From Pseudomonas matsuisoli (GTDB taxonomy: Bacteria > Pseudomonadota > Gammaproteobacteria > Pseudomonadales > Pseudomonadaceae), in assembly GCF_014647635.1 (NCBI RefSeq), contig NZ_BMPO01000002.1, positions 434,001 through 498,000 on the forward strand: a stretch of 64,000 nucleotides of DNA, given 5' to 3'. Within the stretch, counting starts at the first letter, position 1. Each line of letters starts with the position of its first letter. The translations under genes and the position numbers were made by a program. Of the stretch, positions 9,766-19,168 are shown piece by piece. Under the pieces are notes generated by a model. It did not search any database. It was not told the DNA's origin and saw only the letters and a program-made list of their open reading frames with translations.

Positions 9766-9781
9766 TTTAATGCATTAAAGT
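9766..9781. promoter_or_regulatory. Palindrome in the divergent promoter region of the dehydrogenase and rraA-like genes
   Basis: TTTAATGCATTAAA (9766-9779) is a perfect 14-bp palindrome. It overlaps TGCATTAAAGT (9771-9781), which resembles TGCTTTAAAGT at 1723-1733 ahead of the first GntR gene. It lies about 55 bases before the rraA-like start. It is probably an operator; no experimental basis. Confidence 0.35.
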
Positions 9782-9833
9782 ATAATTATTGCAACCTTTT
9801 ATCAGATGAAACGTACAACGATCTGGAGGCATC

Positions 9834-10313
9834 ATGACCACGAAAACCACTGACCTTTGCGACGAGTTTGGTGATAAAGCGAAGGTGTTTGCCCCGCTTT
9901 TCAAGGATTTGGGCGGGAAGGCGGACATGGCCGGCCGTGCCGTTACGGTCAAGTGTTTCGAGGATAACTCGCGTATTAAGGAGTTGAGTGCAGAGGCCGG
10001 CGACGGACGTATTCTGGTGGTCGATGGCGGGGGCAGCGACCGTTGCGCACTGCTTGGCGACGTCATTGCGCTGGATCTTGTCAAGAACGGCTGGGGTGGG
10101 GTGCTGATTTATGGGTACGTTCGCGACGCCGCTGTGCTACGCGGTTTACCAATCGCTATCAAGGCACTAGGTGCCTCTCCACGTAAGTCCGTCAAGCGTT
10201 CCGAGGGGCAAGTCGGTATTGCTTTAACGTTCGCTGGTCAAACCGTCATTGATGGCGACCAGCTTTATGGTGACGACGACGGCGTGGTGATTCTTAACAA
10301 GCCACTCGCCTAG
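9834..10313 (+). CDS. rraA: RraA-family protein (RNase E inhibitor / HMG aldolase-type fold)
   Basis: A 159-residue protein matching the length of RraA. It contains the family core GDVIALDLVKNGWGGVLIYG followed by VRDAAVL, GASPRKSVKRSEGQVG and a DGDQLYGDDDGVVIL C-terminal part. The family includes regulators that bind RNase E and metal-dependent 4-hydroxy-4-methyl-2-oxoglutarate/oxaloacetate lyases, which need the G-x20-R-D pattern seen here. In this catabolic setting an aldolase or oxaloacetate decarboxylase role is as likely as RNA regulation. The gene converges with the second GntR gene; their stop codons overlap in CTAG at 10310-10313. Confidence 0.82.
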   Translation: MTTKTTDLCDEFGDKAKVFAPLFKDLGGKADMAGRAVTVKCFEDNSRIKELSAEAGDGRILVVDGGGSDRCALLGDVIALDLVKNGWGGVLIYGYVRDAAVLRGLPIAIKALGASPRKSVKRSEGQVGIALTFAGQTVIDGDQLYGDDDGVVILNKPLA

Positions 10314-11239
10314 CCTACGGCCGCATTCTCGTGCTCGTCGCCAAGCGCGGTGTCGAATCCCACAGTCTTGAGACGGCTGACGACATCGAGGTGCTTGCGC
10401 AGAAACGCGGCCGCTTCCTCGCGGTGACCGCTTTCGATCAGGTCCAGCAGTTGAATATGTTCTTCGCACTGGCTTATGAGGCGCGGACGGTCGACGTTGG
10501 ATCGATAAGCCATGAAGCGTCGCAGTTGGTTTTGGCGGCGAATCGATTCAAGAAAAAAAGGGTTGCCCGAGCAGCGCACAATCAGTTCATGCAGTTGCGA
10601 ACCGATCTGGAAGATCTCGGATCGCGAGATTTTGAATATGTCGCCGTCAAGCATTTGCTGCTGCAAGTGACGAGCTTTCGCGAACGCTACTTTATCGACG
10701 CGGTAAGTAGGCTCAAGTACCGCTGCAGGCTCGATGGCCATACGGAAACGATAGCTCTGGATGTGTGCTTCAGCGTCGTGCAAAAAGCTATTGATTACCC
10801 ATCCCTGGCCAGGCTTTCGCTCAATCATCGCTTCATGCCCGAGCCGGTTGAGCACTTTAATCAATTGGCCTCTGGGTACTTCGTACTTTCGCAGCAACTC
10901 GGCTTCAAAGAAGGGCGAACGGATATCACCGGCAACTACATCGTCAACCACCCGGAGATAAAAATCTTCGAACGGATCGACATCCAGCGGCAGGCTCCTA
11001 ACGTCGATACTACGTGCGTCTCGTGTCAGGAAGTACCCGCGATTGTGCTCCTTGGTTGCCAAGCCCAGCTCGGCCAGCAGGCCGAAGCCCCGGCGTATGG
11101 GCGAACGCGATACGCCAAGCTCTTTGGCAAAGGCCTCTTCACGAAGAGGATCACCGGCAAGCATGGAGCGCGCTCGCGCCATGTCGATGATTTTAGGAGC
11201 CAATTGCTCGGCAAGATCCTTTTTTATTCTGGGTTTCAT
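10310..11239 (-). CDS. GntR-family regulator, FCD type, with a second winged-helix-like segment
   Basis: A 309-residue regulator with the same build as the one at 1974. The GntR winged helix (about residues 10-75) has FAKELGVSRSPIRRGFGLLAELGLA. A second winged-helix-like segment (about 88-150) contains EAELLRKYEVPRGQLIKVLNRL and IERKPGQGWVIN. The FCD domain follows (FRMAIEPAAVLEP, LHELIVRCSGNPFFLESI). The repeated GYFLTRD-like and PG-GW elements support duplication of the DNA-binding unit. It is divergent from the racemase-family gene at 11429 and probably controls part of this island. Confidence 0.88.
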   Translation of the reverse strand: MKPRIKKDLAEQLAPKIIDMARARSMLAGDPLREEAFAKELGVSRSPIRRGFGLLAELGLATKEHNRGYFLTRDARSIDVRSLPLDVDPFEDFYLRVVDDVVAGDIRSPFFEAELLRKYEVPRGQLIKVLNRLGHEAMIERKPGQGWVINSFLHDAEAHIQSYRFRMAIEPAAVLEPTYRVDKVAFAKARHLQQQMLDGDIFKISRSEIFQIGSQLHELIVRCSGNPFFLESIRRQNQLRRFMAYRSNVDRPRLISQCEEHIQLLDLIESGHREEAAAFLRKHLDVVSRLKTVGFDTALGDEHENAAVG

Positions 11240-11428
11240 CGCGAATTATCGTGTGTAGATCTGGGATTTGAACGCCTGGAGAGGCGGTTGAGTTCACGCT
11301 GCGTGGCTTCAGCGCAGATGCATCGGTTTGCAAATCTTATCCCGCATTCTCAGCAGGGTTACTACGCCTGCTGGAACATAACACACACTTGAACGCGGCT
11401 CGTCAGCCGCAAGCCCAACGAGGAAAAA

Positions 11429-12094
11429 ATGAGTCTAGTCAGACGGATATTTTTAATTCATGCGACGCCAGTTGCTATTCAGCCCATTAACGAAGCTTTC
11501 GCTCGGCTGTGGCCTGAAGCAGAGGTTTCGAATGTGCTAGATGATTCTTTGTCGTCCGATTTGGCGCGTGCAAAGTCAATTACACCCGCACTGAAAGAAA
11601 GGTTCCTGACATTGGCGCGTTACGCCGAATCGTCTGGAGCTGACGGGATAATGTTCACATGCTCAGCGTTTGGGGACGCTATCGAGGCCTGCAAAAAGGC
11701 GCTTCCCATTCCTGTTTTAAAACCCAATGAGGCAATGATCGAGCAAGCGCTGGAAACGGGGCAAAGAATCATTCTTTTGGCCACGTTCGAGCGTTCGATC
11801 AGTTCAATGGCTGAGGAGTTTCACGCGGCGGCTGCCTCTCTTGGAAAGTCTGTAGAAATCGAGTCGAGAGCTATCGCCGGCGCGTTGAGCGCTTTAAGAG
11901 AAGGGCGCCCCGAGGAGCACGATCGCCTGATCGCAGAGTCTGCGGCCACGGTAAAGAATGGCGATGTAGCTTGCTTCGCTCAGTTCTCTATGACATCCGC
12001 AGCTGATGGCGCCCAAGAGAATCTGCCGTGCCCCCTGCTTACGACCCCCGACAGCGCTGTACTCAAGTTGCGCCGTGCCCTCATCTCCGACTGA
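11429..12094 (+). CDS. Asp/Glu/hydantoin racemase-family protein
   Basis: A 221-residue protein of the Asp/Glu racemase superfamily. The two conserved cysteine regions appear as GIMFTCSAFGDAIEA (first catalytic cysteine near residue 77) and, in the second half, GDVACFAQFSM (near residue 184), each in a related structural position. Members racemise amino acids or hydantoins or decarboxylate arylmalonates and maleate-type acids. It starts at ATG 11429 behind AGGAAAAA. It heads a run with the SDR and CitMHS genes, so a role in isomerising or decarboxylating a dicarboxylic intermediate is possible. The substrate is unknown. Confidence 0.75.
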   Translation: MSLVRRIFLIHATPVAIQPINEAFARLWPEAEVSNVLDDSLSSDLARAKSITPALKERFLTLARYAESSGADGIMFTCSAFGDAIEACKKALPIPVLKPNEAMIEQALETGQRIILLATFERSISSMAEEFHAAAASLGKSVEIESRAIAGALSALREGRPEEHDRLIAESAATVKNGDVACFAQFSMTSAADGAQENLPCPLLTTPDSAVLKLRRALISD

Positions 12095-12452
12095 CATCTA
12101 GCTTTTGTGCGACGCTTTTCAGTAAGTAATTTGTGCCTGATAACACCGCGGTACGTGCAGTGAAAGCTTGCTGTGTTTCCAATAGGAGAAATTGCACGTT
12201 CAAACGTAGAAGTGCGGGAACTTCTCGGTCGGCATGTCGGAATTCCAACTGAACACAGATCGCGGGAACTTGGCGGTCGCAAAGGCGGACGGGCACCTAG
12301 CCGAGCATCCCTAGCGCAGAAACATTCGTTCTCCATAAAGGAAATTGTACTGCGTAGGATTGCAAAACAATTTGGCATGGCGTTTATTGATCTGCGGTTG
12401 GCTGAGAGCCTTCCGCAGTACTCCCTTACAAAAAGCAAAAAAGGAGTGATTA
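12095..12452 (+). other. Intergenic region with a possible ATPase fragment
   Basis: No confident gene. The frame ending at 12460 contains IVLRRIAKQFGMAFIDLRLA, which weakly resembles the post-Walker-A region of MoxR-type AAA ATPases. No Walker motif is present, so it is at best a fragment. A ribosome site for the SDR gene (AAGGAGTG) lies at the right edge. Confidence 0.25.
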
Positions 12453-13196
12453 ATGAGTAAGCGTATCGCCTTTGTAACTGCTGGCATGGGTGGACTTGGT
12501 ACAGCGGTTTGTCAGCGTCTTGTCCAAGACGGTTTCACGGTAGTGGCCGGGTGTGGCCCTGACTCCCCACGTAAATCTGCGTGGTTGGCGGAGCAGAAGA
12601 AAAATGGGTTCGACTTCATTGCCGCCGAAGGGAACGTAGCTGACTGGGATTCGTGCCGAGCTGCATTCGAACGCATCAAGCGAGAGACAGGCCCCATCGA
12701 CGTGTTGGTTAATAACGCGGGTACGGCATGCAACGTGGTATTCCGCGACATGCAGCCTAGTGATTGGTCCACCGTCATTGATACGAACCTCAACTCTTTA
12801 TTCAACGTCACGAAGCAAGTCATCGACGACATGGTGGCGGGAGGCTGGGGACGCGTAATCAACATCTCGTCCGTCAATGCGCACCGTGGCCAAATCGGCC
12901 AGGTGAACTATTCCACTGCCAAATCTGCGATTCGCGGCTTTACTCGCGCTTTGGCCCGGGAGGTGGGTTCCCGTGGCGTAACGGTGAACACCGTGTCTCC
13001 TGGTTATGTCGCTACGCCTAGATTGAAATCCATCACGACTACAGACGTCATGGATCGGATCATCAATGAGATTCCTGTTCGCCGGCTTGGAACGCCTCAG
13101 GAAATCGCAGCGATATGCTCGTGGCTTGCCTCCGAAGAATCGGGCTATGCCAATGGCGCAGACTTCTCTATCAATGGTGGTCTGCACATGAGCTGA
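12453..13196 (+). CDS. SDR-family reductase, acetoacetyl-CoA reductase (PhbB)-like
   Basis: A 247-residue classical short-chain dehydrogenase. It has the cofactor loop TAGMGGLG (residues 10-17), the NNAG motif, catalytic Ser in INISSVNAHRG, and YSTAKSAIRGFTRALAREV with the Tyr-x3-Lys pair, followed by VNTVSPGYVATP. Overall similarity is closest to PhbB/FabG-type 3-ketoacyl reductases (MSKRIAFVTAGMGG start, INGGLHMS end). In this neighbourhood it may instead reduce or oxidise a hydroxy acid. No polyhydroxyalkanoate synthase or thiolase is nearby, which argues against a storage-polymer role. Confidence 0.88.
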   Translation: MSKRIAFVTAGMGGLGTAVCQRLVQDGFTVVAGCGPDSPRKSAWLAEQKKNGFDFIAAEGNVADWDSCRAAFERIKRETGPIDVLVNNAGTACNVVFRDMQPSDWSTVIDTNLNSLFNVTKQVIDDMVAGGWGRVINISSVNAHRGQIGQVNYSTAKSAIRGFTRALAREVGSRGVTVNTVSPGYVATPRLKSITTTDVMDRIINEIPVRRLGTPQEIAAICSWLASEESGYANGADFSINGGLHMS

Positions 13197-13305
13197 AGCT
13201 CGCCCCCCACCCACAGCGTTACCGCGGCGGCATCATTTGTCGGCCGCAGCGGTTGCATCTGGGACACTCACAACAACAATTGTATTTTAAGTCAAGGTGA
13301 TACAG

Positions 13306-14637
13306 ATGCTGTCACTCCTCGGATACGGAATGATCGTGACCTTCATGGCACTGATCATGACGAAACGTTTGTCTCCTTTGGTGGCAATGACCACTGTCCC
13401 AATTGTCTTTGCTCTGATTGCGGGTTTTGGCCCCGACATGGGCGACATGATGATCGAGGGGCTGCGCAAGGTCGCGCCCACGGCGATCATGGTGATGTTC
13501 GCGATCCTTTACTTTGGGGTCATGTTCGATACGGGGCTATTCGACCCAATCATCCGGACTTTCGTCCGGCTCATTGGTGGCGATCCAATGAAAGCAGTGG
13601 TGTTCGCGGCGTTGCTTGCGGGGATGGTCTCGTTAGACGGCGACGGGTCGACGACATACATGATCACTGTGACCGCCATGCTTCCACTTTTTAAACGACT
13701 GCGTATGGATCCACTGGCACTCACATGCGTGGTTATTCTTGCCGCAAGCGTAACGAACCTTCTGCCATGGGGCGGTCCATTGGCCAGGGCGGCAGCATCA
13801 TTACAGGTCGAGACGTCCGAGCTGTTTTTGCCTTTGATCCCATCTATGATCATCGCGTTCGTGGGTGTGCTGGGTCTGGCGTTCTACATCGGCATTCGTG
13901 AGCGCCAGCGTTTGGGAACCCTGCATCTTTCGGTGGGAGCTGCGGCAACTCACTTCGCAGACGATGACGCTGATTCCAACCCGGCACTTTCCGAAGAGAA
14001 CGCGGAGTTGCGTCGTCCGAAATTGTTCTGGCTGAACGCGGCACTCACACTAGGCCTTATGACCTGTCTGGTTATGGAGGTCCTTCCGCTTTCGATTCTT
14101 TTCATGGTCGCGTTCTCGATCGCGCTTGTGATCAATTACCCACACATGCCTGATCAGCGTCGCCGTATCTCGGCACACGCGCCAACTGCACTGAACCAGA
14201 TCGCCATTTTCCTAGCGGCGGGTATCCTTGCAGGCATTCTTTCCGGCACAGGCATGGTCAATGCCATGTCCGCGAGCTTTTTGAATGCACTTCCTGACAC
14301 ATGGGGACCCTACCTAGCGCCCATCACCGCATTAGCCAGCATCCCAGGCACGTTCTTCATGTCAAATGACGCCTTCTACTACGGCGTTTTGCCTGTGCTC
14401 GCGAAAGCAGCAGAAGCTTATGGCATCACTCATGCCGAGATAGGCCGTGCGTCAATGATCGGCCAACCTGTTCATTTGCTTAGCCCACTGGTGGCATCCA
14501 CCTATCTGCTTTGCGGTTTGGCAGGCGTGGAATTCAGCGATCACCAAAAATACACGCTGAAATGGGCATTTGCCCTTAGCTTCTTGATCATGGGATTGAC
14601 CATGGCGTTCGGCCTATTCCCTTTCAAGGCAGGGTAA
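13306..14637 (+). CDS. CitMHS-family citrate/organic acid:cation symporter
   Basis: A 443-residue inner-membrane transporter with about 11-12 hydrophobic segments, of the CitMHS family that imports metal-citrate complexes. Typical stretches are LIAGFGPDMGDMMIEGL, FDPIIRTFVRLIGGDPMKAVVFAALLA, SLDGDGSTTYMITVTAMLPL and GQPVHLLSPLVASTYLLCGLAGVE. A GTG three codons upstream is open, but ATG 13306 has AAGG at the right distance. It closes the catabolic island and is followed at once by a terminator. Its likely job is dicarboxylate or tricarboxylate uptake for the enzymes upstream. Confidence 0.88.
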   Translation: MLSLLGYGMIVTFMALIMTKRLSPLVAMTTVPIVFALIAGFGPDMGDMMIEGLRKVAPTAIMVMFAILYFGVMFDTGLFDPIIRTFVRLIGGDPMKAVVFAALLAGMVSLDGDGSTTYMITVTAMLPLFKRLRMDPLALTCVVILAASVTNLLPWGGPLARAAASLQVETSELFLPLIPSMIIAFVGVLGLAFYIGIRERQRLGTLHLSVGAAATHFADDDADSNPALSEENAELRRPKLFWLNAALTLGLMTCLVMEVLPLSILFMVAFSIALVINYPHMPDQRRRISAHAPTALNQIAIFLAAGILAGILSGTGMVNAMSASFLNALPDTWGPYLAPITALASIPGTFFMSNDAFYYGVLPVLAKAAEAYGITHAEIGRASMIGQPVHLLSPLVASTYLLCGLAGVEFSDHQKYTLKWAFALSFLIMGLTMAFGLFPFKAG

Positions 14638-14653
14638 CTAGTTTCAGCTAGCG

Positions 14654-14676
14654 AAAGCGGCCGATAGGCCGCTTTT
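14654..14676 (+). terminator. Rho-independent terminator after the CitMHS gene
   Basis: A perfect 9-bp stem, AAAGCGGCC and GGCCGCTTT, with loop GATA and a short T run, sits 17 bases after the stop codon. Confidence 0.85.
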
Positions 14677-15189
14677 CTGGTCTGTGATATCAATTTTCGA
14701 CCTAGCGGATCGAGCGCCAACTGCTGAAGACTGGATAAGTTGTTCCGGCGCTGAGAAACAGATCTAAACAGCCGTATCCAATCCTTGCCAGCTCAGCGAT
14801 ACGCTGAGTTCCTGCATCGACTGCGGGCGCTTGTCGCTTGGAGCATGCCCGCTAAGGAAGATGACCTCGAACTACATAGACCGTAAGACTATTCAGGACC
14901 CGCACGATCGTTAGATCAGGTCTGTGGAAGACTATCTCGAAAATAAATATCGTTTCTTGGCGTGGCTGCTTTTGGCCGACTCCTGCAGGATGGCAACTGG
15001 CAGACACCGCCAAAAGCTGCCGCCTACAGCAATAGGGTAGATATGTCATGTCTCAAATTGCGGAATGACCATGGGTCGCAAATGCCTATTTTTCGACACA
15101 CAACTAGTCACATCCGAGCCGCAACCGAAGTTGAGCGAAGCCTAGCGACCTATACGTCAATTCTCGTTCAGCAGTGCAGACCCGCACTT
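14677..15189. other. Intergenic region, no gene recognised
   Basis: About 510 bases between the terminator and the convergent TPR gene hold only short unconvincing frames. It marks the change from the catabolic island to accessory genes. Confidence 0.4.
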
Positions 15190-16509
15190 TTAAACTTGCA
15201 AGTCGCTTAACCATCGTGTGTCACGAGTGGACGGCCGACGGTGAAGTCGTGCGTTCAATAACAGTTTTGATTTGTCAATCTCATCAGTTCTGAGGTATGA
15301 AATCAAAAGCATGTCTTCTACAATTTCACGCTGGGCGCCGCTACCGCCAATGCGTACGACCTCTCCAATATGGGGTTCCAGTACGTCCATACACGTGTGG
15401 TAGTCACCAGAGGAGAATGCCTGGGCTGCCAGACACAAGGCTGGGACGACTGCGCCAGCGGGAAGCGCATCTCTTTGCACCATTTCCGAAAGCCCTGCGA
15501 CGCGTGTTTCTACCGAGTCCCCAGCCCCCGTATGAGACGCGATCAGGGACATATGAAAATCCGCAAATGGAAATCCCGGCTGCTGAAAATAGGCCGAGGC
15601 GTAATCAGCGGCCTCCTGCCATAGCGCTGGCATAACCTCATTGCCGTACGCCTGAAACCGCCATAAGAACGAAGCACTATCGCTGATGATATTGACCGGC
15701 GTTCCGTTGGATACCGCTGGGGAAACATAACGATCGTAGTACCTAAGCGCGGATAGCGCGTCGCCTTGCTCTAACGCCGTAAGCGCGCCGTGCCACGCAA
15801 TATGCCCGTGCAGGATGCCGCTACGATCGTAGCTTGGCAGCCAACTGGCAATGAGTTCTTCTGCCTCTGAGCTAGCGCCGCATTCGTAAAAAGTATGCGC
15901 CAAAGCATGGGCAGCATTGGCGTTTTCCTTTCTAAGTTCAAGCGCGCGCTGAGTTTTCTCTCTACCGATGGAAAGGCTGCCATTTTCAGTATGAGACCAG
16001 CCACGGTATGTAAGAAACCACCAATCATCCTCCGAAAAATGGCGCGAATACCGCTCACATAGTTCCACTCTAGCGTGGTCATGGTCGCTCATTCCGGAGA
16101 ATGCGAAGAGCCCGAAAGCTCCAAGCGGCAAACCGAATATCAGCACGTCGCGTGGCCATTTGTTTACATGCGCGAGCGCGTGATCCAAAGCTTTGTCTGA
16201 TAGGCCATTGATTGCAAACCATAGCGTTTCAACATGGCTACGCTCACGGGCATCGCCATATCGCATTACCAAGTCTTTAGCATGAGCAATGGATACCTTC
16301 GCCTCAGATGGCCGTGCGCCTATCGCATACAACCGCGCTTTAGCGGCATGAGCCAATGCAAAGTTTGGATCTGCATTGATCGCTAGGTCGAGCGTTTGAT
16401 CGGCACCAGGCCAAAGTGACAACAGTAGATCTATGCCTGTGTTGTAAAGCTCCGCCGCATTAGTAGATATGGTGGAAATCGCGAGGTCGCGTTGATCGGT
16501 GAAGGCCAT
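15190..16509 (-). CDS. TPR protein similar to tetratricopeptide repeat protein 38
   Basis: A 439-residue cytoplasmic protein made of helical repeats. Stretches such as NAAELYNTGIDLLLSLW, DPNFALAHAAKARLYAIGA, NANAAHALAHTFYECGASSEAEEL and HIAWHGALTALEQGDALSALRYYDRY follow the TTC38 family pattern, including the WHxALxxLExGD element. No signal peptide or catalytic motif is seen. TTC38 relatives are widespread in bacteria without an assigned role. The gene stands alone and is convergent with the CitMHS gene. Confidence 0.75.
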   Translation of the reverse strand: MAFTDQRDLAISTISTNAAELYNTGIDLLLSLWPGADQTLDLAINADPNFALAHAAKARLYAIGARPSEAKVSIAHAKDLVMRYGDARERSHVETLWFAINGLSDKALDHALAHVNKWPRDVLIFGLPLGAFGLFAFSGMSDHDHARVELCERYSRHFSEDDWWFLTYRGWSHTENGSLSIGREKTQRALELRKENANAAHALAHTFYECGASSEAEELIASWLPSYDRSGILHGHIAWHGALTALEQGDALSALRYYDRYVSPAVSNGTPVNIISDSASFLWRFQAYGNEVMPALWQEAADYASAYFQQPGFPFADFHMSLIASHTGAGDSVETRVAGLSEMVQRDALPAGAVVPALCLAAQAFSSGDYHTCMDVLEPHIGEVVRIGGSGAQREIVEDMLLISYLRTDEIDKSKLLLNARLHRRPSTRDTRWLSDLQV

Positions 16510-16944
16510 TGGATCTAAGGCTCTTTGTAGGAACGGGTAGACGTTCGGAGCACGTCCAGGATATAGAGTTACCTATCAAAGCGCTCCCACTGCACAACGC
16601 ACAAGAGAAAGATCTTTTAATAGGCATGAGTGCCGCTCATACGGCAGCGTCTGAGCGGTAGCAGGCAGCAATCGGCCAAGAGCGGACAGCTGTCACTATT
16701 GGCTGGTGTAGCGGGTTGTGTATGCGCTGGTAGTTCGATCCAGTGACTGCGGTGACGTCTTTGAACTGCCAGCGCAGCACGTGACGCGTGGTAATCATTC
16801 ACGACCTAATGACCGGGCGCGGGATTTTGCGGTACTTTGTACTGGCATGAGGCCGTATTCACTGCAGGTCGCACTTCCACGGCTCGGGCCAATGTTTCCT
16901 TGCCGGTACCGCTCCTGCGCATTCATTTGGTAACAGGAGCGACC
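16510..16944. promoter_or_regulatory. Upstream region of the three-gene cassette
   Basis: About 435 bases between the divergent TPR gene and the cassette. No gene is evident. A ribosome site, AGGAG, lies 5 bases before the cassette's first ATG. No clear promoter palindrome was found. Confidence 0.35.
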
Positions 16945-17988
16945 ATGTCAGGCGGTGAAACAGAAAAAATTGCGAGGCTTGCTGAGCTCGTTTCCAATGA
17001 CATCTTCAGTTTCTTCCGTTGGAAGAGAGAGGGGCCTGCGAACCTCAATTTCGTCTGTGTGAAGCCGGAAACGCATGCTCCCTTGAAGAAGTCTGAGCAC
17101 ACTCATCCCACTGACGTGGTGTTCAAATACGCAGACCCTTACCTGAACAAGGCTGTCTATCTTCATACTGATTTGAAGAGTTATGCGGTGGGTTCGATCA
17201 CCATGGACTCGATCAAGAAGGCCTTGAAGTCCCTAGGTAAAACCATCGACTGTGCCCGTTCTTCGGGGGAGTGGCAGACGCGCTACCTCCTGGCCAAGCG
17301 CGAGAAGTACGAAGTGCGTGGGATGCTGTTTGTCTTCAATCACGATGACGAGTACGACAAGGATTTCTACGATCACTTCAAGGATTACAAGGGCGAGAAC
17401 CTGCACATCAAGGACGGTCAGCAGGTTCATATCGTTGAACCTTCCTTGATCAATTTCCTGAACACACTGCAAGTCGATGTGAATGCCCTCAGGGCGAAGG
17501 GGACATTCCCGAAGGACAACTACACCTTCTATTACCCTGACCTGGTTTTGCACAAGGCCAGCGGCGAATACTGGGAGCGTGCGGCCACCGCCGAACTTAT
17601 CGCCTCACCATATATGATCATTCACCACAAAGAAGTGATCTCTTACTGCGAGAAAGCCAAGTCGCTGGCCGAAACGTATAGCGAAGGTTATCTGATTTAT
17701 TACCGTCGCGACGGTAGCTCCGAGATCGAGTTCAGGTATCTCTTCGATGCGCTGTCCAGATTTCAGATTCTTAATGCCAATAAGGACTTGAAGATCCGGA
17801 TTAGGGTTGCCAATCGCTACCATCACCCCAGCATCCTCAGCAACTTCAATGCTGCCATCAACAGCTATGTGACTGAATGGGGCGAAGACGAAAATCGCAA
17901 ACGGAAACTGCAGGCGATCGAGCTGGAGATCGTGAATCACGCGATCCCGAACTATAAGCCTGAAGCGATTGGATGGGAGCGAGGCTGA
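16945..17988 (+). CDS. Unrecognised protein with a PD-(D/E)XK-like pattern (cassette gene 1)
   Basis: A 347-residue protein that I cannot assign by name. Near the N-terminus it has an acidic helix (E14 in RLAELVSNDIF), then PTDVVFKY (D57), a hydrophobic strand and VYLHTDLKSYA (D76-x-K78). This matches the E...D...(D/E)xK layout of restriction-type nucleases, though the match is by eye. The rest includes a lysine-rich segment around FYDHFKDYKGENLH and a C-terminal half with EFRYLFDALSRFQILNANKDLKIRIRV. It opens a run of three genes: gene 2 starts one base after its stop and gene 3 overlaps gene 2 by 4 bases. A nuclease effector of a defence system is my inference. Confidence 0.6.
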   Translation: MSGGETEKIARLAELVSNDIFSFFRWKREGPANLNFVCVKPETHAPLKKSEHTHPTDVVFKYADPYLNKAVYLHTDLKSYAVGSITMDSIKKALKSLGKTIDCARSSGEWQTRYLLAKREKYEVRGMLFVFNHDDEYDKDFYDHFKDYKGENLHIKDGQQVHIVEPSLINFLNTLQVDVNALRAKGTFPKDNYTFYYPDLVLHKASGEYWERAATAELIASPYMIIHHKEVISYCEKAKSLAETYSEGYLIYYRRDGSSEIEFRYLFDALSRFQILNANKDLKIRIRVANRYHHPSILSNFNAAINSYVTEWGEDENRKRKLQAIELEIVNHAIPNYKPEAIGWERG

Positions 17989-17989
17989 T

Positions 17990-19168
17990 ATGAGAATGGG
18001 TAGTTTGTACTTTGCATCCGACAAGGCGATTTTCGACGCGCTTACGCAGCGGAGCCTGACGAGCGCTGAGCTCAGGAAGGTCTTCCTCTCAAGGGGGATC
18101 GTGATCTCGAATGAGTCGGACAAAAAATTCCTGGCCAATCGCTTCAGCGCCTTGTTTCACGATTACTACGACTATCGGAACCTATCGCTCTTGGTGGGTG
18201 GTCGTGACAGCCGTGAGAAAACTACTAATGTGGTCGTCACCTCCGCTGTTCCCAAAGAAAAGCTGGCTGACGCCCTTAACTCCGTCAAGGAGTGGTTGAT
18301 TGATGACCAGCACGAGCAAGCTGAGGTTGCCATCCACGGTGATCAACTCAAACTCACCGTCAAATACCAGAAGCTTGATCTAAGCCAGGCGGAGTTTCGC
18401 CAGGTGGTTGAGAAAACGGCAGAAGTGATCATTGAGAAGCAAGGCAATGATTGGAAGATCACAGGCCCTATGAACGACAAGTTCAAGGACATCTCGGATC
18501 AACTTTTTTCCCAGATCGAGATTGCCACTGACCAGGATGTGGCCACTCGAACCATTTCCTTGGAGGCGATCTCGGACGCGGGCATCAGGACGAATTTCCT
18601 TCGCAGCCTGATCCGTAACCTCAAGGATATGGAAGTGGTGGATGTGGTTGACGTTTCCACGTTCAACCCTAAAGACCGAGATGATGATGACTTGGATCTC
18701 AGTGATGAGGCGTTGGTAATCGAGGATTCGATTGAAGTCGATTTTGGTGATGATGGCGAGGAGGGAGAGGACGGCGATCCTACAGCTGAACTGGCGAAGC
18801 CGCAGCCCGAAGCCAGGAGTCACAAGATCATTCGCATCGACAAGGCGTCGCTGAAAGGCAAAGGCGTTTTGGAGTCAAAACAGCTCATGGAGCTTGAGGG
18901 CCACGGGTTTTATCTGTGGAAAATTCGATGGACAGCTCGCGAAAAACTTGCGGGATCGGAGATCGTTCAATTCGAGGCACAGTTTGGCAACCAAGCCAAG
19001 TACTGCGATTTTTCCTACATCGTTAAAGGCGTCTACAACTACCACAATGGAAAGCACGCCAAGAACCCCGTACGTGCCGAGCCTGTGTTTGAGCAGAAGC
19101 TCAAAATCCGAGTGGAAGAGGCGGCGCAGAAGACCCTGGATGACATCGAAAGGAGCTTGACGACATGA
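17990..19168 (+). CDS. Unrecognised protein with N-terminal winged-helix-like region and acidic linker (cassette gene 2)
   Basis: A 392-residue protein of unknown family. Residues 5-70 (KAIFDALTQRSLTSAELRKV onward) look like a winged helix of the DNA-binding type. A central alpha/beta part follows, then a strongly acidic linker at about residues 225-265 rich in Asp and Glu. A C-terminal domain has GHGFYLWKIRWTAREKL and FGNQAKYCDFSYIVKG. ATG 17990 lies directly after the gene 1 stop (TGATATG). The acidic stretch could mimic nucleic acid or act as a flexible tether. The function is unknown. Confidence 0.6.
   Translation: MRMGSLYFASDKAIFDALTQRSLTSAELRKVFLSRGIVISNESDKKFLANRFSALFHDYYDYRNLSLLVGGRDSREKTTNVVVTSAVPKEKLADALNSVKEWLIDDQHEQAEVAIHGDQLKLTVKYQKLDLSQAEFRQVVEKTAEVIIEKQGNDWKITGPMNDKFKDISDQLFSQIEIATDQDVATRTISLEAISDAGIRTNFLRSLIRNLKDMEVVDVVDVSTFNPKDRDDDDLDLSDEALVIEDSIEVDFGDDGEEGEDGDPTAELAKPQPEARSHKIIRIDKASLKGKGVLESKQLMELEGHGFYLWKIRWTAREKLAGSEIVQFEAQFGNQAKYCDFSYIVKGVYNYHNGKHAKNPVRAEPVFEQKLKIRVEEAAQKTLDDIERSLTT

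Noticed and set aside
10331-11392. A 353-codon plus-strand frame opposite the second GntR gene
   Set aside because: The GntR protein has full domain motifs; the antisense frame has none.
12173-12460. Possible MoxR-type ATPase protein
   Set aside because: Only about 20 residues resemble the family and there is no Walker A motif; kept as a note on the intergenic region.
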